Below are positions 35,233 through 45,777 of a stretch of DNA of 64,000 nucleotides, piece by piece. Within the stretch, counting starts at the first letter, position 1; each line of letters begins with the position of its first letter. A program made the position numbers and the translations under genes. The DNA is from Xiphydria camelus (taxonomy: Eukaryota; Arthropoda; Insecta; Hymenoptera; Xiphydriidae). The stretch covers positions 24,386,955 through 24,450,954 of the forward strand of contig OY783191.1 of the NCBI GenBank assembly GCA_963678675.1, read 5' to 3'. The notes under the pieces were generated by a model, which was not told the origin of the DNA, did no database searches, and was given only the letters and a program-made list of their open reading frames with translations.

Positions 35233-38109
35233 TTAACTACGGTTTCTATCCGCATCCAGTAGCCACTGTTGAGCTTTACTCTTAAAGGAGCCGAGTGAGG
35301 GAGCCTCGAGAACTTCCCTAGGGAAGGCATTCCACACGTAGGGGGCAGCAACGGCAAAGGAAGCTTTGTAAGAGTCGGTCCGATGAGGAGGAGTAGTTAG
35401 TGTAAGGGCATGTGTAGAACGGCTGGTAGCTCGTGTGGTGTAGTAAAAGAGCAAATCGGCTAGGAATTCAGGTTGCCTCGTGTTGAGAACCTTGTAAGTG
35501 AGAATTGCCAGGTGTAGTTTGCGCCGATTTTCAACTGACAGCCAGCCAAGCTTGATTCTGTAGGAGCTGATTGAGGTATCGCGTGGCAGTCCAAAGATGT
35601 AGCGAATACCACGGTTTACGAGTCGTTGTAGCTTGAGGTCAAGGGTGGCTCCACAGCCATTAAGAACAATTGAGCAGTATTCTAAATGAGGTAAAATCAG
35701 AGAGTTAATCAAAGTTTTCCGTAGGTCTGTATTGGTATATGGCCTCATTTGTTGCAGTTGGTAGAAGGCTCGGTTGACTTTGGAGGTGACATGTTGAACG
35801 TGCTCTTTGAAAGTGAGTTTGGAGTCGATGATAATACCGAAGTTTTTGACAGAGTCAACAAAGGGTATACGCTCAGAGTTGCAACCTAATGGTGGAAGAT
35901 CCGAGGATTTAAGCAAGTTAATGAATCGCTTATTTCCAAGAATAATCGCTTTGGTTTTGTTGATGTTGAGGTTCAGCGAGTTGACACTAGCCCATCGTTT
36001 AATTCTGTCGATGTCCTCGTTGAGACTCATGATACAACTGTCAATCTCTTCAGGGGGACAGCTCCGATAGATTTGTAGATCATCCGCGTAAATTAGCCTC
36101 TTTGCATTTTTGATGACTGACCCAATGTCATTAATGAAGATAGAAAAAAGCAGCGGACCTAGAACTGAGCCCTGCGGAACTCCAGTGTTGGTGGCCTGCC
36201 AGCCAGTGAGAGTGCCATCAGATTTTTTAATTGCCTGCCATCGTCCCTCCAGATACGACGCGAACCATCGGACAGTGTCGTCAGCAAAGCCCAGACGCTT
36301 AAGTTTGAGTAATAGCAAACCATGCGAGACTGTGTCGAAGGCCTTGGAAAAGTCGAACAGTACCAGTACCATGACTTGCCTCTTGTCCATACTGTGTCTG
36401 ATGTCGTTGACAAGTTTAACCAAGGCCGTTTGGGTGCTATGACCAGCGCGGAAACCACACTGGAACGGATCTAAGAGGTCGTGTAGATTGATATATGCGA
36501 TCACTTGGTTGTAGATTAGTCTTTCAAAGACCTTACTCAGTATGGGCAGCAGCGAGATGGGTCGATAGTCATTAGTTGTCGATGGGGCTGGGACTTTGTT
36601 GATCGGTAGGATGATAGATTTCTTCCAGGCACTGGGAAAGCAACTCTCACTGATCGAACGGTTGAGGATGGCCAGGCAGAAGGCAGTTGTAATGTTGCCC
36701 AAGCTGCGGATGAGTTTAAGATTGATTCCGTCAACACCTTGTGCGTTTGAGTGCAGATTGTTAATAGCTTTAGTTATTTCGCCATTGGTGACGTTGACAA
36801 ACACCAGTGGTGGACGCTGCATCAGCGCGTTCGGAACATCGGCCAGTTCCGCAGCACTCACATGAGAAGTCGAAGAAGTGGAAATGGAAGCAAAGCGGGA
36901 GTTGAGTGTTTCGGCGTCAACGGCAAGCGGATGGGTGATACGCGGTTTGATAAGTCCAAGGTTTCTTAACTCCTGCCAAGTTTGTGTATGGGAGAGGCCC
37001 TGCAAACGTGACTTGAAGTAGCCGATTCGAACCTCAGTGAGTTCCTCGAGCCACTTTTTACGTTCATGCCGATATGAAACTAGGTCACTCTCACGAAGAT
37101 TGCGCCTCCAACGCCGATAGATGGTCCGAACTGCTCTCTCCGAGGACTTCAACGCGGGTGTCAGCCATGGTGCACGGCTGGTGGAGTTGATCCGGATCTT
37201 AGAGATGGGAGCAGCGCGATCGACTGCGGCAAAGAAATGCTGATGGACGGTGTCCAGAGCTTCGTCTATAGACGCGGCTTCATCAACTAAAGCGGGCCAG
37301 TCGATGTTGTTGAGTTCGCTTTCAGCATCTTGAATATTACCCATTCGACGAGTAGTGATAAACTTAGTGACCGGACGGATCCGAAGTGTTTCAATCTCCA
37401 CGTAGATGAGGTGGTGTCCGGCACCCAGTGGGAAATCAGACTTGCCAAAACTCGCAATCACGTCTGATTCATCAACCAGACAGAGATCAAGCCAGGTGGA
37501 GGAGGACTCAGTCACATGGGTGAAGCCGTGGTTGACTAATTTAAGTGAGAGATCTTTCGTCAGAGTTCTGATGTACTGAGCGTCTCCGTTGTTGGATAGT
37601 TGATCCGCATTGAAGTCTCCCATGATGATTTTATGACTGCGCCCATCCATGGCATCGGCAATTTCGAGCCCTAGGTCTCGAGGTCCGGTAAACGGAGCAT
37701 GCGGAGGACGGTATACAACAGCTACAAATATGAGTTCAGTCTTCGGCCCTCCAACATCGCAGCAAATAAATTCCGGAGCACCAGGTTTACCAGACCAGGA
37801 TGTATCGGACTTAGAGATGACTTTAAAGGTCAGTGATTCATGAATGTAGAGCCCGACACCACCGCCGTTGACATTTCTGTCATTCCGTACAAAGTTATAG
37901 CCAGGGAGGGCAACGACCGCGGAGGGAATTGCGTCACTCAGCCAGGTTTCCGTGACGGCAATAATCAGGCAATCAGGGTTGGAGTCAATGTAAAACTTCA
38001 ACACGTCAAGATGGGCACGAAGAGAATTTGTATTAAGACAGCAGGCCTTGAAGTTACTTGATTGAGCTGTATTAGCAGGTTGACGAGTGATTAGGTTGGA
38101 GTCGGAGAG
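35233..38109 (-). CDS. LINE ORF2: AP-like endonuclease plus reverse transcriptase
   Basis: About 958 codons open from the ORF1 stop. Endonuclease motifs: VTETWLSDAIP, VYRPPH, IIMGDFNADQLS and SDFPLGAGHHLIYVE. Reverse transcriptase motifs: YRPISLLPILSKVFE, VLVLFDFSKAFDTVSHG, NTGVPQGSVLGPLLFSIF and the catalytic YADD. The C-terminal tail with LQRLVNRGIRYIFGLPRD is typical of the jockey/CR1 group. This enzyme nicks target DNA and primes reverse transcription of the LINE RNA. There is no ATG near the start; the first Met lies at DAMDG, inside the endonuclease. Initiation therefore probably depends on ORF1 (readthrough or reinitiation). Confidence 0.9.
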   Translation of the reverse strand, partial: LSDSNLITRQPANTAQSSNFKACCLNTNSLRAHLDVLKFYIDSNPDCLIIAVTETWLSDAIPSAVVALPGYNFVRNDRNVNGGGVGLYIHESLTFKVISKSDTSWSGKPGAPEFICCDVGGPKTELIFVAVVYRPPHAPFTGPRDLGLEIADAMDGRSHKIIMGDFNADQLSNNGDAQYIRTLTKDLSLKLVNHGFTHVTESSSTWLDLCLVDESDVIASFGKSDFPLGAGHHLIYVEIETLRIRPVTKFITTRRMGNIQDAESELNNIDWPALVDEAASIDEALDTVHQHFFAAVDRAAPISKIRINSTSRAPWLTPALKSSERAVRTIYRRWRRNLRESDLVSYRHERKKWLEELTEVRIGYFKSRLQGLSHTQTWQELRNLGLIKPRITHPLAVDAETLNSRFASISTSSTSHVSAAELADVPNALMQRPPLVFVNVTNGEITKAINNLHSNAQGVDGINLKLIRSLGNITTAFCLAILNRSISESCFPSAWKKSIILPINKVPAPSTTNDYRPISLLPILSKVFERLIYNQVIAYINLHDLLDPFQCGFRAGHSTQTALVKLVNDIRHSMDKRQVMVLVLFDFSKAFDTVSHGLLLLKLKRLGFADDTVRWFASYLEGRWQAIKKSDGTLTGWQATNTGVPQGSVLGPLLFSIFINDIGSVIKNAKRLIYADDLQIYRSCPPEEIDSCIMSLNEDIDRIKRWASVNSLNLNINKTKAIILGNKRFINLLKSSDLPPLGCNSERIPFVDSVKNFGIIIDSKLTFKEHVQHVTSKVNRAFYQLQQMRPYTNTDLRKTLINSLILPHLEYCSIVLNGCGATLDLKLQRLVNRGIRYIFGLPRDTSISSYRIKLGWLSVENRRKLHLAILTYKVLNTRQPEFLADLLFYYTTRATSRSTHALTLTTPPHRTDSYKASFAVAAPYVWNAFPREVLEAPSLGSFKSKAQQWLLDADRNRS

Positions 38110-39144
38110 TCAATTGGAGCGAGAAGTATACAAGTTGCTGACCTTCGGTATGTCGTCTTTATTTGTGATGGTATGAATGAGCCCACCGTCCGCGTACTTG
38201 GTCATAACCATACCTGACGAGGACCACACATACTTAAAGCCAGCCGATCTCAGTGTCGATTTAGCCTCAGTAAAAAGACGAAAAACGTGTCCGGGTAACA
38301 TCTCATTGACATAGATAGTGGGGTCTCCGGCGTCCACGGGAGAGATGAAGCAGCTTTGCCCGGTCATAGAGTCAATGACTTTGGCATATTTTAGTGCGCC
38401 AAATTTCCGTTTGGCAGAGATGATCTTTCTTACTGCACTAGGGTCTTTGCATACCACGGCAAACGAGATTTTGGCTGGGCTTTTAGCTCCACCAGGAGTA
38501 GCAGCTGTAGCGGGTGTACCTGAAGTAGCATCTGTGGCAATTGAAGCTTTACACAGCAGTCTAGCGCCGGTAAAATCATCAGCCACCAGCTCCACTTTCA
38601 GTAGGCTAATTATACCGAGAAAGAATCGGAAAGCAATCTCGGGTGTCAGTCCGTTTGCAGGAATGCCAGAAATAACAAGTTCAGTGTTATTAGCTTGTCT
38701 AGCCAGAGTACGTTGCGATAGGAGGGTGCCAATGTTGGTAGCAGCAGTAATCCGCTCGATCGAGCAGTTGACGTCAGTCGGGTTAGCCTCAGGAGTGCTG
38801 GCAGACGTGAGAGTATCCATTCTGGCTTCTAGCTTGCTCAACGCGTGCTTAAGGTCGACATTCTCCTGCGAGAGTCTGGCCGTTGTTGCCTTGAGAGCGC
38901 CTATTTCACAGCAGACCATATCCAGCTTAGAGTCCATGGATGGCAAATCAGTATTGAGCTTATTTTCGATCCGTCGCAAGCTTGCCATTAGCTCTGAATC
39001 TGCGTCACGTTCAGGTTTAGATGGGCAGTTATCAGCGTCACTCGTAGAAGGGCTCTTGAGAATATTTGTACTTGTTGATCGAGTTGATCTGGTGGATTTA
39101 GTAGGTCCAGAGGATCTAGTTGCGCATTGCGAACGAGCATCCAT
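38110..39144 (-). CDS. LINE ORF1: coiled coil plus FP25K-like nucleic-acid-binding domain
   Basis: 344 codons from ATG at 39144 to TGA at 38110-38112. A Ser/Thr/Arg-rich N-terminus is followed by a coiled coil (about residues 60-110, ENVDLKHALSKLEARMDTL). Next comes an RRM-like stretch (ISFAVVCKDPSAVRKIISA). The C-terminal region (VNEMLPGHVFRLFTEAK, GFKYVW) resembles the FP25K-type domain found in many insect LINE ORF1 proteins. The role is RNA binding in the retrotransposition particle, inferred from the family. The stop is UGA followed by C. Confidence 0.8.
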   Translation of the reverse strand: MDARSQCATRSSGPTKSTRSTRSTSTNILKSPSTSDADNCPSKPERDADSELMASLRRIENKLNTDLPSMDSKLDMVCCEIGALKATTARLSQENVDLKHALSKLEARMDTLTSASTPEANPTDVNCSIERITAATNIGTLLSQRTLARQANNTELVISGIPANGLTPEIAFRFFLGIISLLKVELVADDFTGARLLCKASIATDATSGTPATAATPGGAKSPAKISFAVVCKDPSAVRKIISAKRKFGALKYAKVIDSMTGQSCFISPVDAGDPTIYVNEMLPGHVFRLFTEAKSTLRSAGFKYVWSSSGMVMTKYADGGLIHTITNKDDIPKVSNLYTSRSN

Positions 39145-39200
39145 GATATATATGGGGGCAATGGCTTTACCAGTAGAGGTCAGTGAGACTGCAGAATGAA

Positions 39201-39489
39201 TGCTTAGTCCACAAGATGGCGTTGATCCGCAGTGAAGACGTCGAGCGCTCCGTTACCGACTGAGCGAACCGTTACCGAATATAGCACAAGCGATCTAACC
39301 TCACTTCCAGCGACAAGAAATAATATAAGCCGTTTTAAGAGAATTCAAGCGGCTAGTCCAGCATTCAGATTAATTAGTCAACAGTTTGCAACTTAAGGCA
39401 TGCAAATGAATCAGGAGTAGTAATGCCCGTGGGCAAAGATAGCGGTAATTTCCGTATTGGAGCAGAGAGAAAAACAGTACAACCAGTCT
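39201..39489. other. Sequence upstream of the LINE, before the gap
   Basis: It may include the LINE 5' UTR. No gene is seen. Confidence 0.3.
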
Positions 39490-39689
39490 NNNNNNNNNNN
39501 NNNNNNNNNNNNNNNNNNNNNNNNNNNNNNNNNNNNNNNNNNNNNNNNNNNNNNNNNNNNNNNNNNNNNNNNNNNNNNNNNNNNNNNNNNNNNNNNNNNN
39601 NNNNNNNNNNNNNNNNNNNNNNNNNNNNNNNNNNNNNNNNNNNNNNNNNNNNNNNNNNNNNNNNNNNNNNNNNNNNNNNNNNNNNNNNN
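39490..39689. other. Assembly gap (200 N)
   Basis: Exactly 200 N. The adjoining (AG)n suggests that the gap reflects an unresolved microsatellite. Reading frames across it are meaningless. Confidence 0.99.

Positions 39690-39773
<84 letters not shown>
39690..39773. repeat. (AG)n microsatellite
   Basis: A perfect run of 84 bases that continues into the gap, so its true length is unknown. Confidence 0.98.
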
Positions 39774-39777
<4 letters not shown>

Positions 39778-39820
39778 CGATGACGATAGCATAGGGAACT
39801 TCCATTTTATATATAATATA

Positions 39821-40469
39821 CTGGGTGTTTCACCAAACTTGACCACCTCAAATATCACACCAGCCGTTGATTAGAAAATAATTATGTTCTAATTAGTTTT
39901 TCCAAAATATCAAGGTCATCGATATTATTTTAAATGGGTCGACATGTTTTTATTACTACAGTCTTGTGGTTTATGAGAGGACAAATTCAGCAACTGTTAA
40001 TATGATGACCTTCACTTTACCTAGAACGAGAAGAATCACGAAATGCGTGCCATAAATTCCAATACTTGTTCGAAGACGATAAATGAATGAATTTCAATGT
40101 CATTGGGATTGTGTGAAATGTTATTGTTTCTGGTGCTTATAAACAAACCTCCGAGGTATCTTGTTCCGTCAGGAAGGAGAAAGTAAGGATCGGTCTTCGA
40201 ACAAGTATTGCAATTCATGGCACGCATTTCGTGATTCTTCTCGTTCAAGGTCAAGTGAAGCTACAAGACTGTGTGGCAATGAAAATATGTCGACACATTT
40301 AAAATAATATCGATGACCTTGATATTTTGAAAAAAATTAATAAAAAAATAATTATTTTCTAATAACAGTATTTGCCCTTTGTATCGAACAATTTTTCCTC
40401 TGAACACTTTTTCATATCATCAAAGATTGCCGTGATATTTGAGGTGGTCAAGTTAGGTGAATCACCCTG
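39821..40469. mobile_element. Tc1/mariner-type MITE, 649 bp, TA target (second copy)
   Basis: TA occurs at 39819-39820 and 40470-40471. Ends read CTGGGTGTTTCACC and the complement of CAGGGTGATTCACC. Same family as 18175-19110 but with a shorter centre. Confidence 0.75.
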
Positions 40470-41119
40470 TATATTATATAAAGGTCGTGTCTAAAAATGT
40501 AGCGTAATAATAACTATAAGCGTAGTGATAACTTTTGTATGAAAAAGTTGCGATTTTTAGAATTTTATTTTGTAAGTCTTATTTGTTTAGTGTACGAATG
40601 ATTATCATTACGCGCTACATTCGTTTAGTGTACGAATGGTTATCATTACGCTACATTTACGATATAAACTTAATTAGGTATTTAGTTGAAAATAACATAA
40701 ATTTGTTATTAAACAAAGAGAAATCGCGATCTATTTTACCGATGATATCATTGTAAAAGTTAGTTGTAGTGTTATTGATACGAAAAACGAGTGAATTTTG
40801 TTTGACAGTACTATTGGGAAAACTCCAAAAGACGGTCATGGAAGCATAACAAAGTTGTGTACGCGTGCAGATAAATGAAAAATAAACTTTCTCGTTTTAA
40901 AATTTTCGGAAATATCGGCGTTCCAATTATCTTAGAAGATAAATAAGTTTTATCATAATTGAGTTGTAATACGAACGATATAAATAAATGGAATATTAGA
41001 TGCACCTTTCTTTTTTTAGGTGATTGACATAAAGGATGGAGAGTAGCTGACGCCTTCATAATACTGCAAGCGCGCGTGTGAATCGTCAGGAAATAAGAAT
41101 GTATGCACGATTATAATAA
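40470..41119. other. AT-rich sequence with a short tandem duplication
   Basis: A 37-38 bp unit containing GTTTAGTGTACGAATG and ATCATTACG is duplicated at about 40583-40656. No gene is recognised. Confidence 0.5.
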
Positions 41120-44100
41120 CCCCCCACAAAAACAGATTCTCTGTAAAAAAAGGCGGCATGTTCATTCAGTGCCAACAAAAATTGATACGTAAAATACTCT
41201 CCAAAAAAGATTTGAAATCAATTAAGATCGCCATGTTCAAGATTTATGTATTAAAAGTAAAAGGCATCATTTGAAAGGAAAATTATTGTAAATCAAGTTA
41301 CTAAAAAATTCGACTAAAAAAATTTATAAAAAAATTTTAATAAAAAAGAATTTGCCGCGTTTAAGTTTTCATATTTTGTCCACTATGCCGAATAATTGGC
41401 AGTGCTTGGACGGTGCTAGAGTGATTCATAAATTACACTGCCGAAGTCAAATTCAGAGAATTTCAGAAGGCCCCCGCCTAATCGGTTTCCCGTGCGACAT
41501 TCGGTATACTGGTGGTATCATATTATAAGTGTATGAATTTATTTAAAATCATAAGTGCATAAACATCGAGTATAATTCTGTCTGAATTTTTTATTTTGAA
41601 GAAAAAAACGCGGCAAGTTCTTTTTTATTAAAATTTTTTTATAAATTTTTTTAGTCGAATTTTTTAGTAACTTGATTTACAATAATTTTCCTTTCAAATG
41701 ATGCCTTTTACTTTTAATACATAAATCTTGAACATGGCGATCTTAATTGATTTCAAATCTTTTTTGGAGAGTATTTTACGTATCAATTTTTGTTGGCACT
41801 GAATGAACATGCCGCCTTTTTTTTACAGAGAATCTGTTTTTGTGGGGGGATTTCACTACTTTTTGGAATTTATTCATGAGGAAGATACGTACATGTAGAA
41901 GAATAGCTGTTTATTACCACCAGCGACAGATGCCGTGTCCCCGGGTGTACATGTAGGAGAATAGTTTTTTATTATTAAGTATTACTGCAGAACGAGTAGG
42001 TTAGAAGATTTTCATAAAGACTCACGATTTTCTGACATATCATCTCGTACAGGTGCAACCGAAGAGGATCTAACTCGTGTCCTGTCCGTAAAAAGATGAC
42101 TCGATGGACATCGGAGAATGTCAGTCTTGTCAGCGAGCGCCTTCATCCATAGTACCCATAGTACTTTCATTGCAATATGGGCTTTTCGTTCCAACTATTC
42201 CTGCTTTAAGGAGGTTCGACTATCAGACGAAAACCAACTTACAGCCCTAATTTTTTTATATGATATACACGAATACTTTACACAACTAATACGAAAATTT
42301 GAGCAATATAGACCGTCTATAGTTTCTTCGTTATTTTATTCTAAAGTTGACCACTTTTAACATATCGCCTTATGGCAGACGATTGTACTAAGGTAGATTA
42401 TCACTGACTTTAACACACATTCCGCCAACTTTAGACTTTGAAAGACTAGTAATTTGACAGATGAAATATTAAGGATTATGTAAAAAATAAGTAAATTGGG
42501 TTTTACCGTATAGTTGCAACGTAATATTGTCATGAAATTCGTTTTGACTTCGCAAACCATTAGCATGCCATATTAACGGGTAGAAGAAGTCGAAGGCGAT
42601 GGAGTGGAGGCGATGAACTAAAAATAAAATAAAATTTAGTATATAAATCGAAACTTGTAGTAGGAAGGCAGAGGGCAAGCACCGATGAGAAAAAAAATAG
42701 AAATAAAGTATTATAGTTACCCCGATATTGTAGTTACTCCGATGATTTGTTCTTCTCCCACGACTTAGATTCTCCAATATGTAGAAATATACCGTCTTCC
42801 CATACTGACAGTATACATTCATTTTACCTCTAATATGCCGGAATTAAAAATCTCTAGAACTCTGCGGTACAATGCCACGGTAGGAATATCAAATTCTACC
42901 GACATGACATGCTTCGACAAGGTCTGTATCAACTTTAGCATTATATTGGGGGCACTGCACTAATCCTGTGGCACATTTTTCTATCTGAGAATCGTTCTGA
43001 AAAAAATAGAAATAAAGTATTATAGTTACCCCGATATTGTAGTTACTCCGATGATTTGTTCTTCTCCCACGACTTAGATTCTCCAATATGTAGAAATATA
43101 CGGTCTTCCCATACTGACAGTATACATGCATTTTACCTTTAATATGCCGGAATTAAAAATCTCTAGAACTCTGCGGTACAATGCCACGGTAGGAATATCA
43201 AATTCTACCGACATGACATGCTTCGACAAGGTCTGTATCAACTTTAGCATTATATTGGGGGCACTGCACTAATCCTGTGGCACATTTTTCTATCTGGGAA
43301 AGCCGTGGTAGAAAAGTAGGAGATACGATAGAATTGGATTACAATAATGAAGTAATTATTTTACTATCTTTTCTTTATCGATATATTTTCCCTTTCGTAT
43401 TATTAAAAGTTCCAATTATATATTATCGGAACGCTGTACAGCTGTACTACCATAATAATATGCTTTCCCAGATAGAAAAATGTGCCACAGGATTAGTGCA
43501 GTGCCCTTAATATACCGCTAAAGTTGATACAGACCTTGTCGAAGCATGTCATGTCGGTAGAACCTGATATTCATACCGTGGCATTGTACCGCAGAGTTCT
43601 AGAGATTTTTAATTCCGGCATATTGGAGGTAAAATGCATGTATACTGTCAGTACGGGAAGACGGTATATTATCGGAACGCTGTACAGCTGTACTACCATA
43701 ATAATATGCTTTCCTAGATAGAAAAATATGCCACAGGATTAGTGCAGTGTCCTTAATATACCGCTAAAGTTGATACAGACCTTGTCGAAGCATGTCATGT
43801 CGGTCGAACCTGATATTCACACCGTGGCATTGTACCGCAATTCTAGAGAATTCTTTTCTACCCAGGTTGATTTTTGACTGCGAAGAAAAATCCACCAATC
43901 CGTCCCGTTCTCGTATGGCGCTGAAAACAAAAAATAGAATAACCACAAAGATATTTGTTCTGTATAAGGGATGAAAATGAGGTTAAGACAGTCAGTTAGG
44001 AAGTTACTTATCTGATGCCACTTCTTCCGAGATATAGATGTCTCCTTCCCTGTTCTTCATGCACCAGCAACCAAAGAAAAATGACACTGCTTCCGTGCAC

Positions 44101-44770
44101 TGTTTTGATTATTAAAAAAAAATCTAAACGATTTGATAATAGCTAGCTGTCAGAGCGTCTGTCACATTCACCACTGTTGAGATTCACTACTCCGATTACA
44201 CTGAATTTGTACTTTTTATTAACAAGCGCGTCCGAGGATCGAAAAAATGCGAGGGATATCGTTCCGCGAATGGAAATATTTTTAAATTTTGAAAAACAAC
44301 TAAACATTCAAGGAATATAGTCTCTCACACACTCTCACATACATTTTTGATGGCGTATGCGTGTGGCCGCATCTGTGTACACATTTCCGACCATGGCCGA
44401 ATACCGCCGAAGACAGGCGGAATTTTTGTGACATTTTTACATATATATATCGCCCGAGAAATCGGATTCTCGACTTTAATGGGGCGAGGGGCGTGGCTTC
44501 GCGTTGCTAAGAAAAAATCTCTGTTAATATGTAACTTACAACATTTACTCTGGTCTCTATCGATAGAGAATAGTCGATTTATATGGCGTAACTAAGCATA
44601 GTTTTGGTTATAACCGTATATTTATTGAGAAAATTCGATGTTAAAATTGAGGGGTGAAGGGGGCAGACATTTTTCCTGTAAAGATACACGGGTGCTCGCG
44701 GCGACAGCGCTGGCGGCGTCGTTCTGACGACTTGAATGAACATGCCGCGAGACACTACCGTGTCTCTTGA
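41120..44770. mobile_element. Element Z, left copy (3651 bp)
   Basis: Flanked by A (41119) and T (44771) with no duplication. One end is the Y foldback (41120-41849, CCCCCACAAAAACAG). The other ends in the palindrome GAGACACTACCGTGTCTC plus TTGA. Inside are the 42.0-42.2 kb segment shared with 11535-12345, two 309-bp tandem units (42.5-43.1 kb), and inverted or direct partial units to 43860. Next come an AT-rich stretch and the conserved 44343-44770 end. It is nearly identical, in inverted orientation, to 47486-51746. Confidence 0.8.
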
Positions 44771-45777
44771 TTAGAGAAGAAGCGACAAATACGATCAGAC
44801 AGAAGTGGACTTATTCGATAGAGCTCTTTCGCTGTAATTAACAAATTATAAACTTTGTTATGGTTCCGTTTATCTCTACTAAAAGGAAACATAATATTTT
44901 GCTTTGATATTGCAAAAAAAACAGTCACATTATTTTATCGTCAAAGAAAATATCAAGAGCAACTAATAGGTACCTTAGCAATAAATGCGACCAAGACTGC
45001 TTTATTTGAATAGTAATTCTGAAAATAAGTAACAAAACTAAGAAGTACACTGAAAAAAGTATTTAGCTAATCCAGCTATATTTCTGGCTGCCTCAGACAC
45101 AACCAGAAAAATATTGCTAGCGTAGCAAGAATTCTTGCTATTGCGAAGAAAATGATCACTGCAATTACTATAATTTTCTAGTTGTGGCCAAATTTTTTCG
45201 AGTGTAGCAAACTTAATTTTAAAAAAATGATGTATGTAGAGAAATTATAGAAAGAAATATCTGTTTTTTCCAATTTTCAGTCAGAATAGCCGCTTTTTTA
45301 AAATGATAAGAGGAGGAATTTTAAAGAAATTAGCAAAATATTGATAAAAAAAACTGCTCTACAGTTGCCGATTACAGGAACAGAAATAATTCGAAATTAA
45401 TGTTTGTCGAGAAAACTTAGAAGGCATATATAGGTAGGTATGTATACTCGATAAATCTCTTCGCAGTATTCAACTTTTTCAAAAAAAGTAGTAGGTATAT
45501 TAGAATTTGGTGTAACACGCGCGATGTTAATTAGTTCAAGGACCTTGGTTATGTTTCAGTTGTGTTAATAAACGTTAGTAAAATATCGTATGTAGTGAGC
45601 CGAGACGGATGCGATTAACTTGAATATTAGATAAATGGATGAAACTTTATTGGGCAATGAAAATAGACAGTAAAAAGTCGATTAAATTGATCATTGACGT
45701 AAGTATAAAATCGAACATTACAGGATATTTTTAGAGTAGCACCGAATGTGGAAATGGAAGGCATTTTATCTACATAA
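44771..45777. other. AT-rich host sequence between Z and Helitron H1
   Basis: A possible 170-bp MITE lies near 45055-45225 (CACTGAAAAAA and TTTTTTCGAGTG ends). No gene. Confidence 0.4.

Larger units (their letters stand above)
34660..39200 (-). mobile_element. Jockey/CR1-type LINE, copy 2, largely intact
   Basis: ORF1 (39144-38110) and ORF2 (38109-35233) are followed by a 3' UTR with AATAAA near 34700. The tail of TCAA units at 34667-34689 is typical of CR1-like LINEs that end in short tandem units instead of poly(A). The 5' UTR may extend above 39200. The absence of frame breaks suggests recent activity. The tail abuts LINE copy 1, so copy 2 inserted next to or into it. Confidence 0.85.

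Noticed and set aside
35807..39199. Plus-strand ORFs of 87 to 293 codons
   Set aside because: They are antisense shadows of the LINE ORFs, which carry the recognisable motifs.
39370..39858. ORFs spanning the N run
   Set aside because: They cross an assembly gap and an (AG)n tract, so the frames have no meaning.
41120..44770. Left Z as an assembly duplicate of the right Z
   Set aside because: The two differ in number of 309-bp units and in scattered bases, and have different flanks. An artefact is not excluded but is less likely.
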